A stretch of 35,456 nucleotides of DNA. Origin: an uncultured Lachnospiraceae bacterium (GTDB lineage: Bacteria; Bacillota; Clostridia; Lachnospirales; Lachnospiraceae). The notes under the pieces are model-generated. The model made no database searches and was not told where the DNA came from. It was given only the letters and a program-made list of their open reading frames with translations. The stretch covers positions 1 through 35,456 of the forward strand of contig CAMPAP010000145.1 of assembly GCA_946631935.1 (NCBI GenBank), given 5' to 3'. The translations under genes were made by a program, and so were the position numbers. Below are positions 27,131-35,456 of this stretch, in pieces (positions within the stretch are counted from its first letter, which is position 1; every line of letters begins with the position of its first letter).

Positions 27131-28741
27131 ATGTCCTACGTTGCACTGTACAGAAAATTCAGGCCTTCCTCGTTTTCCGAGGTAAAGGGGCAGGATCATA
27201 TAGTTACGACTCTCCGCAACCAGCTTATAAGCGGAAGAATTGGTCATGCCTATCTTTTTACCGGCACAAGAGGAACGGGAAAAACCACCATAGCAAGGAT
27301 CATGGCAAGGGCTATCAACTGCGAGCATCCGACGCCTGACGGTCCCTGTGGGGAATGCGACTCGTGCAGAAGCATTGCCGACGGTTCAAGCCTGAATGTG
27401 TATGAGATCGACGGAGCCTCCAATAACGGTGTTGATAATGTAAGGGCGATAATAGAAAGCGTTACATATCGTCCCACCCTTGGAAAATACAAAGTATATA
27501 TAATCGATGAAGTCCATATGATCACAAATGAGGCTTTAAACGCTCTGTTAAAGACGCTTGAAGAGCCTCCGGAGTGGGTCGTATTCATCCTTGCCACAAC
27601 CGAGCTGCACAAACTGACATCAACTGTCGTATCAAGATGCCAGAGATATGAATTCCGCAGGATCGGCATAGAATCCATAGTCCGGAGAATGCAGGAGCTG
27701 ATGGATGCCGAGGGCAGGAAGATAGATGAAAGGGCTCTTACCTATATCGCAAGAAAAGCTGACGGTTCCATGAGAGATGCTCTGTCGCTTTTGGACCAGA
27801 CCATTGCATTCAGGTCTGAAGGTGAAATCACATATGATGAGACCCTGGAGGTTCTGGGCGCTGTCGACACCGAGGTTTTCAGCAGGCTCTATAACGGTAT
27901 AATCTCAAGGAATGCAACTGCCTGCATTGGCATCATTGACGAGATAACGATGCAAGGTAAGGATATCACCCAGTTTATAACTGATTTTGTATGGTATCTC
28001 AGAAACATAATGCTCATGTGTGCATCGCCGGACACGGAATCCTTGATCGATATTTCTTCCGGTAATATGAAGCGGCTTAAGGATGATGTTGCGCGCAGCG
28101 AGCTTGATAATGTCATAAGATATGTCAGGGTATTTTCGGAGCTTTTGTCCCAGATAAGATATGCCACCCAGAAAAGAGTGTATGTGGAGATAGCATGTAT
28201 AAGATGCTGTGAACCGAGAATGGCCATAAAAGATCCCGAGGCACTAAATGACAGGGTTTCGGCACTTGAAGAGATCATAAAAAACGGAAACTTTTCCGTT
28301 TCTTCCATGCAGATAAACGCCGCTTCCGAAGGGGATCCCAAGCCTGAAGTAAAAACCTCTGTTTTAAGGGCTGAGATGCCCAAAGCGGTTCCCGATGATA
28401 TAAGAAAAGTCATAGAATGCTGGTCCGATATCCTTTCTGACAGTAAGGATGAACTCAGGGCGATCCTCAGAAAATGCAAACCGGTTCTCGGAGATGACGG
28501 AAAGCTCATAATATATCTTCCCGAAGGCGATATGGGTGTAAAGCTTATGGCTGAGCCGGATCTGTCAGGGGAGCTTTCAGAAGTTTTCGAAGACCGTGTC
28601 GGAAAGACTGTGGATTATATCGTGAAAGCCGCCGAAAGCGGAGATATGTTCGATAACGGTATCTACGATCTCAGAAATCTAGTAAAACCCGGAGCATTAA
28701 ATGTTCCGATAGAATCAGAAGATGAAACGGAGGAAATATAA
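27131..28741 (+). CDS. dnaX: DNA polymerase III subunit gamma/tau
   Basis: YRKFRPSSFSEVKGQDHIVTTL, FTGTRGTGKTTIARIMA, CGECDSC zinc module, IIDEVHMITNEALNALLKTLEEPP. Confidence 0.97.
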   Translation: MSYVALYRKFRPSSFSEVKGQDHIVTTLRNQLISGRIGHAYLFTGTRGTGKTTIARIMARAINCEHPTPDGPCGECDSCRSIADGSSLNVYEIDGASNNGVDNVRAIIESVTYRPTLGKYKVYIIDEVHMITNEALNALLKTLEEPPEWVVFILATTELHKLTSTVVSRCQRYEFRRIGIESIVRRMQELMDAEGRKIDERALTYIARKADGSMRDALSLLDQTIAFRSEGEITYDETLEVLGAVDTEVFSRLYNGIISRNATACIGIIDEITMQGKDITQFITDFVWYLRNIMLMCASPDTESLIDISSGNMKRLKDDVARSELDNVIRYVRVFSELLSQIRYATQKRVYVEIACIRCCEPRMAIKDPEALNDRVSALEEIIKNGNFSVSSMQINAASEGDPKPEVKTSVLRAEMPKAVPDDIRKVIECWSDILSDSKDELRAILRKCKPVLGDDGKLIIYLPEGDMGVKLMAEPDLSGELSEVFEDRVGKTVDYIVKAAESGDMFDNGIYDLRNLVKPGALNVPIESEDETEEI

Positions 28742-29083
28742 ATGGCCAAAAGAGGCGGATTTCCCGGAGGCGCAATGCCCGGGAATATGGCTAATCTGAT
28801 GAAGCAGGCGCAGCGCATGCAGCGTCAGATGGAAGAAGGAAGAAAGGAGCTTGAGTCCACTGAATTTAACGGTTCCGCAGGCGGCGGTGCAGTACAGGTT
28901 ACCATAAACGGTGCAAGGGATGTTCTTTCCATTACTCTCGATAAGGATATAGTGGATCCCGATGATGTCGAGACTCTTCAGGATTCCATACTTGCCGCCA
29001 TCAAGGATGCAATGGACAAAGCTGACGCTGCGGGCGAACAGATCATGGGAGGCCTTAACGGAATGCCTCCGGGGTTATTCTAA
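28742..29083 (+). CDS. YbaB/EbfC family nucleoid-associated protein
   Basis: MANLMKQAQRMQRQMEEGRKELESTEFNGSAGGGAVQVTINGARDV; lies between dnaX and recR. Confidence 0.95.
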   Translation: MAKRGGFPGGAMPGNMANLMKQAQRMQRQMEEGRKELESTEFNGSAGGGAVQVTINGARDVLSITLDKDIVDPDDVETLQDSILAAIKDAMDKADAAGEQIMGGLNGMPPGLF

Positions 29084-29686
29084 ATGGAGCTTTACAGCGG
29101 ATATGTAAACAGACTGGTCTCTGAACTTGCCGCACTTCCCGGGATAGGCGATAAATCGGCCCAGAGACTTGCTTTCCATATGATAAATATGCCTCCGGAA
29201 AAGGTTAAGCGTCTTGCCGACACCATGATGGAGGCGAGAAGCAGAGTTAAGTACTGCTCGCTCTGCTATACCCTTACCGATGAGGAAGTGTGTCCGGTTT
29301 GCGCAAATACCGCAAGGGATCATTCTCTTATCATGGTGGTGGAGGATACCCGGGATATGGCTGCTTATGAAAAAACCGGAAAATTTGAAGGCGTATACCA
29401 TGTCCTTCATGGCGCTATTGCCCCGATGCTGGGTATAGGACCATCGGATATCAAGATAAAGGAACTGGTGGAAAGATGCTCTGAGGAAGGAAAGGTAAGT
29501 GAAGTCATACTTGCCACAAATTCCAGTATCGAAGGCGAGACCACGGCAATGTATATCAGCAAACTCATCAAACCTTTGGGAGTCAAGGTTACACGTATTG
29601 CCAGCGGAGTACCCGTGGGCGGAGATCTGGAGTACATCGATGAGATAACCCTTGCCAGGGCACTTGACGGCAGGATAGAGATTTAG
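29084..29686 (+). CDS. recR: Recombination protein RecR
   Basis: LPGIGDKSAQRLAFH, C4 zinc finger CSLCYTLTDEEVCPVC, Toprim VVEDTRD, TRIASGVPVGGDLEYIDEITLARAL. Confidence 0.97.
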   Translation: MELYSGYVNRLVSELAALPGIGDKSAQRLAFHMINMPPEKVKRLADTMMEARSRVKYCSLCYTLTDEEVCPVCANTARDHSLIMVVEDTRDMAAYEKTGKFEGVYHVLHGAIAPMLGIGPSDIKIKELVERCSEEGKVSEVILATNSSIEGETTAMYISKLIKPLGVKVTRIASGVPVGGDLEYIDEITLARALDGRIEI

Positions 29687-29722
29687 ACGTAAGAAAAACA
29701 GATTGATTTTGGAGGTAATGAT

Positions 29723-30766
29723 ATGTCTGTAACATCTGAGAATTTCGGAACGAGCAGGGATGGAAGAGAGATAAAGCTTTATACAATTACGGGCAGCACC
29801 GGGATGACGGCTAAGGTCACTAATCTGGGTGCGATCCTCGTTAGTCTTATCGTTCCCGATAAGGACGGAAATAAAGAGGATGTTGTTCTCGGATTTGACA
29901 AGGGTGAAGATTATTACGGAAATCCCAGCTTTTTCGGAGCTACAGTAGGTCCGTGTGCAAATCGTATCGGAAACGCATCCTATGAGATAGACGGTGTGAA
30001 TTACATACTTGATGTGAATGACAACGGAAGGAACAATCTTCATTCACATTATGAGAACGGATACCATAAAAGGATCTGGGAGGCTGTTGAAGGTGACGAC
30101 AGTGTCACATTTACCATTGAAGATCCCGGAACCCTTGGCTTTCCCGGCAACAAAAAGATGTCCGTAACCTACACTGTCACCGCGGATAATGAACTTAAGC
30201 TTTATTATCACGGAACAAGTGATGAAAAGACTATTTTAAATCCCACCAACCATTCATATTTTAATCTTGACGGATTTAAGGCTGGAAGCATTGTGGGACA
30301 TTCCATCAAACTTGAAGCGGACGAATTCACTCCCACCGACAATGAGTCCATCCCAAGCGGAGAGATTGCCTCTGTAAAGGGAACTCCCATGGATCTGACA
30401 GAAAAGACCGTTATTGGAGATCATATAGACGATGATTATAAGCAGCTGCAGTTTGCCGGAGGATATGATCATAACTTCTGTATCAGGGGCTATGACGGCA
30501 CTATGAGAAAGGCTGCCACCGTATGGGCTGAAAAGTCATCAAGAGTGATGGAGGTTTATACGGATCTTCCGGGTGTTCAGTTCTATGCGGGCAATTTTAT
30601 CGCTGAGGGACAGGTTGGCAAGGAAGGTGCCGTTTTCAATAAAAGATACGGACTTTGCCTTGAGACACAGTTCTATCCGGATGCCATCAATCATCCCAAT
30701 TTTCCAAGCCCTGTATTTGGTCCTGACAGGGAGCTTAAGACTACAACCATATATGCATTCAAATGA
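29723..30766 (+). CDS. galM: Aldose 1-epimerase (galactose mutarotase)
   Basis: FFGATVGPCANRIGNASYEIDG, NPTNHSYFNLDG, GVQFYAGNF. Confidence 0.94.
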   Translation: MSVTSENFGTSRDGREIKLYTITGSTGMTAKVTNLGAILVSLIVPDKDGNKEDVVLGFDKGEDYYGNPSFFGATVGPCANRIGNASYEIDGVNYILDVNDNGRNNLHSHYENGYHKRIWEAVEGDDSVTFTIEDPGTLGFPGNKKMSVTYTVTADNELKLYYHGTSDEKTILNPTNHSYFNLDGFKAGSIVGHSIKLEADEFTPTDNESIPSGEIASVKGTPMDLTEKTVIGDHIDDDYKQLQFAGGYDHNFCIRGYDGTMRKAATVWAEKSSRVMEVYTDLPGVQFYAGNFIAEGQVGKEGAVFNKRYGLCLETQFYPDAINHPNFPSPVFGPDRELKTTTIYAFK

Positions 30767-30782
30767 TCTTTAAAAGGATATA

Positions 30783-31970
30783 ATGGCAAGACTTCGTGCT
30801 ATAAAAGGCGGCAGATCCGATGATGATCCCCGCGAAAGTTACAAGAGCAAACTGAAAAAACACAGGGCAATGAATATGTACAAAACAGGGATATTCATTG
30901 TCCTTGTTGTGGTCATTGCCATAATCATCTATGCAAGATATGAATCCCATGTCTATACCGGGTATGAGGTCCTTGATTCCAATGAAAGGATCGCACCCGA
31001 ATCACAGAATGATGTAAGGCTCGGAGACCGGTTCGTATCCTACAGCCACGACGGAATCCATTGTATTGACTCATCGGGACGCACGGTCTGGGATCAGGGA
31101 TATGAGATACAGGACATCAAGATGGATATCTGCAATGACGTGGTGGCAGTGGCATCCTATAACGGCCGTGATATCTATATTCTGAATAAAGATGAAAAAC
31201 TTGGAAGCTTTAAGACCAATCTTCCCATACGTGATATTGCGGTTTCGGAAACCGGCCGTGTCACTGCGGTTTTAAATTCATCGGACTCTGCGCTCATCAA
31301 TACATACTCTCCTGCAGGAGACCTTCTCTACAGCGGGCAGATGCATATGTCCGGAAGCGGATATCCCGTTTCCATAGCATTATCTCCGGGCGGGAATCTT
31401 TTGTGTGTAAGTTTTATTTACGTTGATGCAGGTACCATCAAATCGACAGTCGCCTTCTACAACCTTACTGAGGTGGGCGATAACTATACGGACTTTCTTG
31501 TAAGCAGCTATGATTATACGGATCTCATCGTTCCCGAGGTGGGATTTCTTGATGACTCAACAGCGTATGCCGTGGGTGATGAAAGGTTCATGATCTATAA
31601 AGGCTCAGACCAGCCCGAGTCCATAGGGGAACACCTTTTCAGGGATGAGATCAAGTCTGTCTATGCGGGAAATGGCTATCTTGCCCTGGTGTTTAAGGGT
31701 GATGAGACGAAATACAGAGCGGATGTTTACAATACATCCGATGATCTTGTGGGAAAGTTTGATATCGATTTTGATTATTCGGATATTCTTTTCGAAAAAG
31801 ATGATCTTGTGATATACAACGAATCCCGCTGCCTTATCTATACATACAGGGGCAGGGAGAAATTCGACGGAAGCTTCAGAAACGGAGTCAGACTCATTGT
31901 GCCGACGGATAAGGCGTACAGATATGTCCTGTCGACCCAGATATCCGTTGAAAATATCAGACTAAACTGA
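30783..31970 (+). CDS. DUF5711-like protein (single TM plus beta-propeller-like ectodomain)
   Basis: N-terminal basic region and TM (TGIFIVLVVVIAIIIYARY), then repeating beta-strand pattern (VAVASYNGRDIYILNKDEK...). Confidence 0.7.
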   Translation: MARLRAIKGGRSDDDPRESYKSKLKKHRAMNMYKTGIFIVLVVVIAIIIYARYESHVYTGYEVLDSNERIAPESQNDVRLGDRFVSYSHDGIHCIDSSGRTVWDQGYEIQDIKMDICNDVVAVASYNGRDIYILNKDEKLGSFKTNLPIRDIAVSETGRVTAVLNSSDSALINTYSPAGDLLYSGQMHMSGSGYPVSIALSPGGNLLCVSFIYVDAGTIKSTVAFYNLTEVGDNYTDFLVSSYDYTDLIVPEVGFLDDSTAYAVGDERFMIYKGSDQPESIGEHLFRDEIKSVYAGNGYLALVFKGDETKYRADVYNTSDDLVGKFDIDFDYSDILFEKDDLVIYNESRCLIYTYRGREKFDGSFRNGVRLIVPTDKAYRYVLSTQISVENIRLN

Positions 31971-31971
31971 G

Positions 31972-31996
31972 ACGGCGGAACTGTCCCCTATGTTTC
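31972..31996 (-). repeat. Dispersed GGGACGGTTCYGCCGT element, copy B
   Basis: ACGGCGGAACTGTCCCCTATGTTTC on + strand. Confidence 0.7.
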
Positions 31997-32011
31997 GTCT
32001 TTGCTTTTGAA

Positions 32012-32034
32012 ACGGCGGAACCGTCCCCTGTTTC
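32012..32034 (-). repeat. Dispersed GGGACGGTTCYGCCGT element, copy C
   Basis: ACGGCGGAACCGTCCCCTGTTTC on + strand, flanked as GAAAC...GTTTC. Confidence 0.7.
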
Positions 32035-32043
32035 ACCTAAGTT

Positions 32044-33429
32044 TTAGCTCAGGAGGGAGAGGACTCCCTGGGCGGACTGGTTAGCCTGGGCCATCATATT
32101 CATTCCTGCCTGCTGCAGGATGTTGTTTATGCTGAGAGAAACCATTTCCTTTGCCATGTCGGTATCGCGTATACGGGATTCTGCTGCCTGTGTATTTTCC
32201 ACTACATTTTCATTATTGTTGATCGTGTGTTCCAGACGGTTCTGCTGTGCGCCTATGTCGGATCTTGCTTTGCTGATGATCTGAAGGGCGTTTTTAATTT
32301 TATCTATTCCCTCGGCTGCCGATCTTTCGGTGGTGGCGTCTAAGTCCGCAATTCCGATGGTCTCTTCGTTTATTCTGGGAAAAGTAAGATACAGGCCGCT
32401 TTCAGCCTCTGCGCCGGCCTGGATCCACAGCTTTCTGTCCTCTTCTCTGTATGTGATACCCGTAAGTGAAGATGAATTGACAGCGCCATAAGGGGATGTT
32501 GAGTTTTTGAATGCGTTTTTTGCCTGCTCCCCAGTCGGGTATCCGGTTGTTGAGTAAATGACAAGCTTGTCCGCACCTGTTTTTGTCAGCATGTTGGAAT
32601 GGCTGACTGCCAGTTCCCCGCTTGAAGTCGGAGTATATCCGTTAGGCATATTATTGGCTATATGCTGGCGCATCTTATCCACAAGTTCCGATCCGCTGCG
32701 GATATCGGATATACCGAGAACGTAATTATGCTGGATCTGTCCGGTCAGATCGGAGGCTGTGCTTTGTGAAAAACTTTTACCGTAGTCAAAGGTTATCTTA
32801 AATGCTTCGGGGCATGCCTGGGAACATGTAAAGGTGAAGGATTTGCCGTCCAGCAGATTAATGTTTGACCGGTTCACTTCACTGAAATCAAGACTTGCGG
32901 AGGGGTGATACAGACCGTCTTTTGCCAGGTAGCTTTCCGTAAGGTGGCCTGTTCCTGCGGCAGGAGAGGATACAAGGTTCACATCTCTGAATACCGGCTC
33001 TCCCAAAATATCTCCGAAAATGGGTCTTTCGTTGTATGTTGTGGTATTTCCGATCCTGGAGATCTCGGTTTTTATCTGGTTCATTTCGGACTGGATATAT
33101 GCTCTGTCTTCGGGACAAAGGGTGGAATTTGCAGCCTGAATGGAAAGCTCTGTCAGGCGGTGGAGCATGGTGGATGCTTCAGCAAGGGCTCCGTCAGCGA
33201 TCTGACACATGGAGACACCCTCCTGGGCATTTGTTGTGCCCTGGGAAAGTCCTCTTACCTGTCTGCGCATTTTTTCCGATATGGCAAGACCTGCTGCGTT
33301 ATCTGCCGCTCTGTTGATCTTATAGCCCGATGCGAGTTTTTCGGTTGATTTTGCGATTTTTCCTGTTGAGATACCAAGATTGCGGCTTGTGAACATAGCC
33401 ATCATATTGGTTTGAACGGATATTCCCAC
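32044..33429 (-). CDS. Flagellin
   Basis: SVQTNMMAMFTSRNLGISTGKIAKSTEKLASGYKINRAADNAAGLAISEKMRRQVRGL and C-terminal ARSDIGAQQNRLEHTINN...NNILQQAGMNMMAQANQSAQGVLSLLS. Likely GTG start at 33429 with upstream GGGAG. Confidence 0.94.
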   Translation of the reverse strand: MGISVQTNMMAMFTSRNLGISTGKIAKSTEKLASGYKINRAADNAAGLAISEKMRRQVRGLSQGTTNAQEGVSMCQIADGALAEASTMLHRLTELSIQAANSTLCPEDRAYIQSEMNQIKTEISRIGNTTTYNERPIFGDILGEPVFRDVNLVSSPAAGTGHLTESYLAKDGLYHPSASLDFSEVNRSNINLLDGKSFTFTCSQACPEAFKITFDYGKSFSQSTASDLTGQIQHNYVLGISDIRSGSELVDKMRQHIANNMPNGYTPTSSGELAVSHSNMLTKTGADKLVIYSTTGYPTGEQAKNAFKNSTSPYGAVNSSSLTGITYREEDRKLWIQAGAEAESGLYLTFPRINEETIGIADLDATTERSAAEGIDKIKNALQIISKARSDIGAQQNRLEHTINNNENVVENTQAAESRIRDTDMAKEMVSLSINNILQQAGMNMMAQANQSAQGVLSLLS

Positions 33430-33551
33430 GCTAAAATTCTCCCGGTTGTCCAAAATGCGGTCTTTGCTCCGCAGATACATACTTCCGATCCGATACCGGG
33501 ATCCTTCCCGTCCTTGCAATATCCGTTTGCTTAGAATCGATTGTTTCCTTA

Positions 33552-33579
33552 TATATCGGACAGATTATGAAAAAACATT
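33552..33579 (-). promoter_or_regulatory. Candidate sigma-28-like promoter for flagellin
   Basis: On minus strand TAAT-N16-TCCGATAT versus sigma-28 consensus TAAA-N15-GCCGATAA. Confidence 0.45.
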
Positions 33580-33672
33580 AGTGCTTTGCTTAAATCCGTG
33601 TTCCTTGAAAACAATTATGAATGATGTTACGCTATTAAAGCAGGTGACAAAAGATTTATGAAAGGAAAAAAG

Positions 33673-35235
33673 ATGAGAAAAATGATAACTCTGAGAAAAA
33701 AGTGTCTTGCTCTCGTCCTTTGTCTTATGATGGGCGCTGCAGCTCTTTCCGGCTGTGGAAAGGGCGAAAAAGACAGTCAGGAAAGTGCAGAGAAGGAAAG
33801 TGAGACGGAGGTTCCCGAGGTAAAGGGCAAAGAAAAGACTGTAGGCGCCTTTACCCTGCTTGTGCCAAAGGAAATGGACGCAGCGGAAGGCAAATCAGAG
33901 AGCGAAGTCGTTCTGACAGATGAGGATGGAAATTTCATCCTTCTTCAGGTCGTGGACAAGAAGGAAGCTAAAAGTTACATAAAGGAACTTCAGGAAGAGA
34001 ACGAGAAATTAAAAGATGAGTCCTTTACGGTTAACGGGATAAGCTATACGGGAGCTGCAACCAAAAAGGAATTCTATGTATACGGCAAGGTTGGAGGAAA
34101 GACCGTTCTTGCTTCCTCCGAAGGATTTAAACTTATGGACGACATCCCCCTTGCGGTGCTTGCCTCTCTTGAGGTTGATGAAGACGCAGAACCTGTAAGC
34201 TGCGGAGGATCGTCATCGGAAGGAACGGTACTTGAGGCATGCGAGGGATTGTATACCTATGAAAAGCCGGAGGATTTCAGCGAAACCGGACAAACAGACT
34301 ATCTTTTATCCGATAAAGGTTCTGAGATCTATCTTTCATACTTTTATGATGCCGATTCTCTTTATGACTTCATGGAGGATATTGAGGATTATGAAGAGGT
34401 GACCACAGCCGACGGATCTTCCGGCTATCTGCATGAAGATGGGTACGGCATCTATTTTATAGTGCCCTTTGATAACTTCTATGAATCAGGATTTGTCAGA
34501 GCTTCCGGAGTGTATATTTTTGCTTACGGACTGGAAAAAGACCCTGAGCTTTCAACCGTTTTCACAGATCTTTGCAAGAGCGTATATATCGATCCTGCAA
34601 ACCGTACCGATGATCCTGTGGAAAACACGGCAGGAGATTGGGAAAATTACTGGAACAGAGGCTGGTACGGATGGTATATCGTATATGACGGAGACGGAAA
34701 ATACAAGGATGATATCTCCTGGTCATATGACTGCCTTGCGGAATTTGAAGTAATGACTTCAGGTGATGTCAGATTTACCCTTGTTCAGGATGATGTGGAT
34801 GAATTTATCATGGATGTGAATCTTGTCCATTATAATGACAATACCGATATGGGTTACCTTGTATCCGACAGCGGTACGTTCCATTTCCCCGATACTGACG
34901 GAACAGGTAAGCTAAGCAGCTGGGTTGATTTTGAAATAGGTGAAATGGATTTCATGTTCGATCCTGAATTTGATATGAGTACTCTTGACGATTATCTTAC
35001 ATTTTCGATCCAGTTTGTGGATGATGATGCCGATACCGTTACGGTAAAAGGATTCCTTCGTCCCTGGGGAACCGATTGGGACGATATATATCAGCTTGAT
35101 GAGGATGATCTTCCGGAGATCGTAAACGGAGAAGGTCCAAGCTCTTACACGGATATGTTCCCCATTAATTATGATGACTGGTATAAGGATCAGATGTATG
35201 ATGCGTTTCCCGGAATCTATGCCATGTCAGAATGA
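33673..35235 (+). CDS. Hypothetical acidic lipoprotein
   Basis: Signal peptide with lipobox LSGC (LALVLCLMMGAAALSGCGKG); AAAGGA before ATG 33673 (ORF open from 33658). Confidence 0.8.
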   Translation: MRKMITLRKKCLALVLCLMMGAAALSGCGKGEKDSQESAEKESETEVPEVKGKEKTVGAFTLLVPKEMDAAEGKSESEVVLTDEDGNFILLQVVDKKEAKSYIKELQEENEKLKDESFTVNGISYTGAATKKEFYVYGKVGGKTVLASSEGFKLMDDIPLAVLASLEVDEDAEPVSCGGSSSEGTVLEACEGLYTYEKPEDFSETGQTDYLLSDKGSEIYLSYFYDADSLYDFMEDIEDYEEVTTADGSSGYLHEDGYGIYFIVPFDNFYESGFVRASGVYIFAYGLEKDPELSTVFTDLCKSVYIDPANRTDDPVENTAGDWENYWNRGWYGWYIVYDGDGKYKDDISWSYDCLAEFEVMTSGDVRFTLVQDDVDEFIMDVNLVHYNDNTDMGYLVSDSGTFHFPDTDGTGKLSSWVDFEIGEMDFMFDPEFDMSTLDDYLTFSIQFVDDDADTVTVKGFLRPWGTDWDDIYQLDEDDLPEIVNGEGPSSYTDMFPINYDDWYKDQMYDAFPGIYAMSE

Positions 35236-35270
35236 TATGCCTTGATCCAGGATACTTGGATGTAAACGGA

Positions 35271-35300
35271 GACTCCCGGCTCACTGCCGGGAGTCTTTTT
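35271..35300 (+). terminator. Rho-independent terminator after lipoprotein gene
   Basis: GACTCCCGGC-TCACT-GCCGGGAGTC-T5. Confidence 0.88.
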
Positions 35301-35324
35301 GTGTGTACGTCTTTTTGTGTGTAC
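35293..35324 (+). repeat. Perfect 16-bp tandem duplication GTCTTTTTGTGTGTAC x2
   Basis: Identical adjacent copies at 35293-35308 and 35309-35324, starting in the terminator T tract. Confidence 0.85.
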
Positions 35325-35419
35325 TAAAAGTATAAAAGCGGATAAGTCCCCCGTTTTTCGCCAAATAAGTGACTTTATATATAAAAAATGGTAAAATATA
35401 TGGGCTTTACGGAGTTTTT

Positions 35420-35456
35420 ATGGACTTAAGAAACAGTATCAAAAATATAAAAATAA
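35420..35456 (+). CDS. Possible start of next gene (truncated at window edge)
   Basis: ATGGACTTAAGAAACAGT... with upstream CGGAG; too short to identify. Confidence 0.35.
   Translation, partial: MDLRNSIKNIKI

Noticed and set aside
1-35456. CRISPR array, prophage, transposase or defence island
   Set aside because: No regularly spaced repeats and no integrase, transposase, phage or defence-type proteins among the ORFs.

Overview
The window looks like chromosomal DNA from a Lachnospiraceae/Butyrivibrio-type Clostridia; this taxonomic guess comes from protein style and codon usage, not a search. It is densely coding and mostly + strand. In order: the 3' part of thrS; a large protein with a degenerate cyclic-nucleotide-binding-like N-terminus; a small protein; a MoxR ATPase / DUF58 / transglutaminase cluster; a glycerol-3-phosphate cluster (GlpA-like, second FAD oxidoreductase, DUF1667, glpK); an EAL-domain protein fused to a beta-helix-like repeat region; an SSS symporter, hotdog thioesterase and HAD hydrolase; metQ, then metN-metI; two minus-strand membrane proteins; cysK; trpE-trpG; a GNAT; pfkA; dnaX-ybaB-recR; galM; a DUF5711-like protein; a minus-strand flagellin; and a lipoprotein. 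No CRISPR array, prophage, transposase, tRNA or rRNA was found. The strongest second-look items are: (1) an EAL/beta-helix fusion with a structured leader and a uORF overlapping its start; (2) a shared ~46-bp promoter motif upstream of metQ and cysK that looks like a LysR-type sulfur-regulon site; (3) a slippery heptamer A AAA AAC plus hairpin in dnaX at the position expected for a gamma-type truncation; (4) a sharp codon-usage break inside thrS; (5) a 63-bp tandem repeat with two hairpins per unit forming the pfkA leader; and (6) a dispersed GGGACGGTTCYGCCGT element present three times. No clearly new multi-gene system (defence, secretion and so on) can be claimed from this sequence.
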